The notes below the pieces were generated by a model. The model made no database searches and had not been told where the DNA came from. It saw nothing but the letters and a program-made list of their open reading frames with translations. Made by a program: the position numbers and the translations under genes. From Crocinitomicaceae bacterium (GTDB lineage: Bacteria; Bacteroidota; Bacteroidia; Flavobacteriales_D; Crocinitomicaceae): a stretch of 8,602 nucleotides of DNA. How positions within the stretch are numbered: position 1 is the first letter of the stretch; the number at the start of each line of letters is the position of its first letter. Below, one piece after another: positions 6,976 to 8,602 of this stretch. The stretch covers positions 1,217-9,818 of the forward strand of contig DORI01000146.1 in assembly GCA_003512365.1 (NCBI GenBank), given 5' to 3'.

Positions 6976-7734
6976 TTATTTAATAATTAACTTTTTGGAA
7001 AAAGGCTTTGAACCTGAAATTTCAATTGTAACAAAGTAAATTCCCGGCTTAAAATCATTTACGTTAAACTTCTTGGAACCATAAATCTGTTCTTTAATAA
7101 CCAAAGAACCAAACGAATCTACAATTTTACATTGAGCAGATTCTGCGTTCGCTAATGTTATTGAAATGTAATCACTTGCCGGATTTGGAGTAATTGAAAC
7201 TGAAGGCTCTTGTTTAGCCGGTTTAATCGAAGCCGTATAGTCGACAACTAAATCAACAGAGTCAGAATATCCCGAACCTGGATCTGATATGTAATATCTA
7301 TAGTGTGCAGTACCGCTTGTAAAATCATCCGGGTTAATTTGTGGTTTTAATTTTCCGTATTCGCCATCATTGATGGTAAATAAAACGCTTTGTGATGCGG
7401 GAGTTGACCACGGATTACCGTTCATTTGAGTTGATGAAAAACAAGTCCCTCCGAATGGATCTGTTCCGTGACCCCAACAAAGTCCATCAGCCCATCCTGT
7501 GGGTTCATTAACTTTGTATCTTGTAACTACCCATTGATGAGATTGTCCTGTATTGTTCTCAACATGAAAAGGAACATCGAAAACTTGATTATTTGGCGCC
7601 GTCATTGTATGTGTTCCGCCAGAAATATCGATGGTTTGACCTTCTAAAACAATAACTATTCCATCTTGTTGAGCGAATAAGCTCGCAGTGGCAAGGCTAA
7701 AAACCAAAGACGCCAAAAACGTATATTTTTTCAT
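6976..7734 (-). CDS. Secreted protein with T9SS type A C-terminal sorting domain
   Basis: A 252-residue exported protein of unknown function. It starts with a clear Sec signal peptide (basic MKKY, hydrophobic core, likely cut at LFA-QQ, residues 21/22). Residues about 24-170 form a beta-rich, probably Ig-like module with several Gly, Asn and aromatic positions and two cysteines (Cys86 and Cys98 in a loop around LCWGHG and GGTCFSS) that could form a disulfide. The C-terminus, about 178-252, is a typical por-secretion sorting domain: SITPNPASDYISI, then GSLV, then LKPGIYFV-like FKPGIYFVTIE, and a Lys-rich end, KKLIIK. Such domains route proteins through the Bacteroidota type IX system to the cell surface or medium and are usually removed. 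There is no enzyme motif I recognise. Similar small Cys-Trp-Gly modules occur, as far as I recall, in other flavobacterial T9SS cargo. The gene has a good promoter upstream and rnr follows it 48 nt later. Confidence 0.9.
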   Translation of the reverse strand: MKKYTFLASLVFSLATASLFAQQDGIVIVLEGQTIDISGGTHTMTAPNNQVFDVPFHVENNTGQSHQWVVTRYKVNEPTGWADGLCWGHGTDPFGGTCFSSTQMNGNPWSTPASQSVLFTINDGEYGKLKPQINPDDFTSGTAHYRYYISDPGSGYSDSVDLVVDYTASIKPAKQEPSVSITPNPASDYISITLANAESAQCKIVDSFGSLVIKEQIYGSKKFNVNDFKPGIYFVTIEISGSKPFSKKLIIK

Positions 7735-7754
7735 TGTTAGACAAGTTTAATTTC

Positions 7755-7786
7755 CAAATATATTGAATGTCTCAGTCATTGTCAAA
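7755..7786 (-). promoter_or_regulatory. Bacteroidota-type promoter of the T9SS protein gene
   Basis: Read on the minus strand: TTTG at 7786-7783 (-33), a 20-nt spacer, and TATATTTG at 7762-7755 (-7). Both elements match the Bacteroidetes consensus at the usual distance. The start site would be near 7749, leaving a leader of about 15 nt before the ATG at 7734. This is the best promoter match in the window. Confidence 0.7.
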
Positions 7787-7821
7787 TTTTAAGCCAATTT
7801 TTTTAGCTATCTATTTTTTCC

Positions 7822-7829
7822 TACCTTTG
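7822..7829 (+). promoter_or_regulatory. Candidate -7 promoter element of the thioredoxin-DUF6029 pair
   Basis: TACCTTTG fits TAnnTTTG exactly. The -33 region (about 7798-7804) is only a T-run without a G, so the upstream element is weak. Transcription would begin near 7835, leaving a leader of about 40 nt before the ATG at 7876. Together with the minus-strand promoter at 7755-7786 this makes the 141-nt gap at 7735-7875 a divergent control region. Confidence 0.5.
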
Positions 7830-7875
7830 AATTCGGCAAGGTTTTTGAATATGCCGGACACTTTAATTCTAAACT

Positions 7876-8361
7876 ATGAAAATTATTTATTTTGTTTCTT
7901 TGTTTTTCCTTTTAACTTCCTACTCCAAAGCTCAAAAAGTAGCTGCTGTCAAATTAAAAGATCTGAAAGGGAAAACTTATAACACTGCTGAGCTTGGTTT
8001 CGAAGGGCCTGTAGTTATAAGTTTTTGGGCCACTTGGTGTTCTCCATGTAAAAAAGAATTGAATACCATACATGAATTATACGAAGATTGGCAAGCTGAA
8101 ACTGGAGTAAAACTTGTTGCCGTATCAATTGATGATGAAAAAACAAAAAGTCAAGTGCCAACTTACGTTAATGGAAAAGCATGGGATTACCTTGTATTAT
8201 TAGATCCTAATGGAGATTTCAAAAGAGCAATGGGCGTAAATAATGTTCCGCATACCTTCTTGTTGGATAAAGACGGTAATATTGTTTATACACATAACAA
8301 CTATGCTCCGGGTGATGAAGAAAAGTTATACCAGGAGATTAAAAAGTTGAGCGGTAAATAG
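7876..8361 (+). CDS. TlpA-like periplasmic thioredoxin (redoxin family)
   Basis: A 161-residue exported thiol-disulfide protein. It opens with a Sec signal peptide (MKII, a Phe/Leu-rich core, probable cut at SKA-Q, residues 19/20), followed by one thioredoxin fold. Visible features: VVISFWATWCSPCKKE (46-61) with the active-site pair Cys55 and Cys58; VAVSIDD (81-87); and the cis-proline in NNVPHTFLLD (Pro125), followed by KDGNIVY. The family reduces or relays electrons to disulfides of exported proteins; ResA and TlpA do this for cytochrome c maturation. The active site is WCSPC. There is no extra N-terminal domain of the kind seen in many longer Bacteroidota TlpA proteins, and no membrane anchor other than the signal peptide, so it is probably soluble in the periplasm. 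Its stop is followed after one base by the DUF6029-type gene, so the two are almost certainly translated from one mRNA. The ATG at 7876 was chosen because it gives a complete signal peptide. Confidence 0.92.
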   Translation: MKIIYFVSLFFLLTSYSKAQKVAAVKLKDLKGKTYNTAELGFEGPVVISFWATWCSPCKKELNTIHELYEDWQAETGVKLVAVSIDDEKTKSQVPTYVNGKAWDYLVLLDPNGDFKRAMGVNNVPHTFLLDKDGNIVYTHNNYAPGDEEKLYQEIKKLSGK

Positions 8362-8362
8362 C

Positions 8363-8602
8363 ATGAAGTATCTTTGTATCCTTTTAGGATTCATTATTTC
8401 CGTGTCGGCACATTCTCAAGGCAAATTAACTGGAAATATAGAAAGCACCTTTCAATACTTGAATGAAGATACACTTATTGGTGCCAATCAACCTGCTCAG
8501 AAAGGTCTTATCAATTCATACATGAATGTGTTTTATACTCAAGGTAAATTTAAAGCTGGAATGCGTGTTGAGTCATATCTGCCGAGAATTCAAGGGTATC
8601 CG
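8363..8602 (+). CDS. DUF6029-type exported protein, N-terminal part (3' end outside window)
   Basis: Eighty codons run from the ATG at 8363 to the right edge without a stop. The product begins with a Sec signal peptide (MKYLCILLGFIISVSAHSQ; cleavage probably near SAHS-Q). After it come GNIESTFQYLNEDTLIGA, NSYMNVFYTQGKFKAGMRVE and SYLPRIQGYP. This alternation of aromatic, glycine and charged residues resembles the first strands of an outer-membrane beta-barrel and matches my memory of DUF6029, a Bacteroidota family of unknown function and roughly 500 or more residues. It starts one base after the thioredoxin stop, which suggests translational coupling and a shared role, perhaps the thioredoxin keeping cysteines of this or a following protein in the right state. 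No cysteine is seen in the mature part so far. The gene is absent from automatic long-ORF views only because it is cut. Confidence 0.75.
   Translation, partial: MKYLCILLGFIISVSAHSQGKLTGNIESTFQYLNEDTLIGANQPAQKGLINSYMNVFYTQGKFKAGMRVESYLPRIQGYP

Noticed and set aside
7767..7982. A 71-codon plus-strand frame over the thioredoxin leader and signal peptide
   Set aside because: It overlaps the thioredoxin gene in another frame, begins upstream of the promoter element, and its product is unstructured hydrophobic and basic sequence.

Overview
The window is AT-rich and reads as a chromosomal segment of a Bacteroidota bacterium, most likely of the Flavobacteriales. Three things point there: a secreted protein with a C-terminal type IX secretion (T9SS) sorting domain, a DUF6029-type gene next to a TlpA-like thioredoxin, and promoters of the Bacteroidota form TTTG/TTG - about 20 nt - TAnnTTTG, with no Shine-Dalgarno sequences in front of the genes. 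No tRNA, rRNA, CRISPR array, insertion sequence or phage gene is visible. Genes are close together and look intact, apart from the two cut by the window edges.

Layout, left to right. (1) 2-931 (+): the C-terminal part of a polysaccharide/oligosaccharide flippase, cut by the left edge. (2) 997-2955 (+): dxs, the first enzyme of the MEP isoprenoid pathway, with its own promoter and an inverted repeat over that promoter. (3) 2994-4727 (+): an enlarged sugar transporter of the FucP/GluP (FHS) branch of the major facilitator superfamily, 38 nt behind dxs. (4) 4780-6927 (-): rnr, ribonuclease R, convergent with the transporter. (5) 6976-7734 (-): a small T9SS-secreted protein of unknown function, 48 nt upstream of rnr on the same strand. 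(6) A divergent promoter region at 7735-7875. (7) 7876-8361 (+): a periplasmic TlpA-like thioredoxin, followed 1 nt later by (8) 8363-8602 (+): the start of a DUF6029-type exported protein, cut by the right edge.

Most of the content is housekeeping: isoprenoid precursor synthesis, RNA decay, envelope polysaccharide export, sugar uptake and oxidative protein folding. I do not see a convincing new defence, mobile or biosynthetic system. The points most worth a second look are: the transporter, which appears to have two extra transmembrane hairpins and to lack both acidic residues used for proton coupling in E. coli FucP; short inverted repeats placed exactly on the control regions of dxs, the transporter and rnr; promoters of dxs and possibly rnr so close to the start codon that the mRNAs would be nearly leaderless; and the tight thioredoxin-DUF6029 gene pair.
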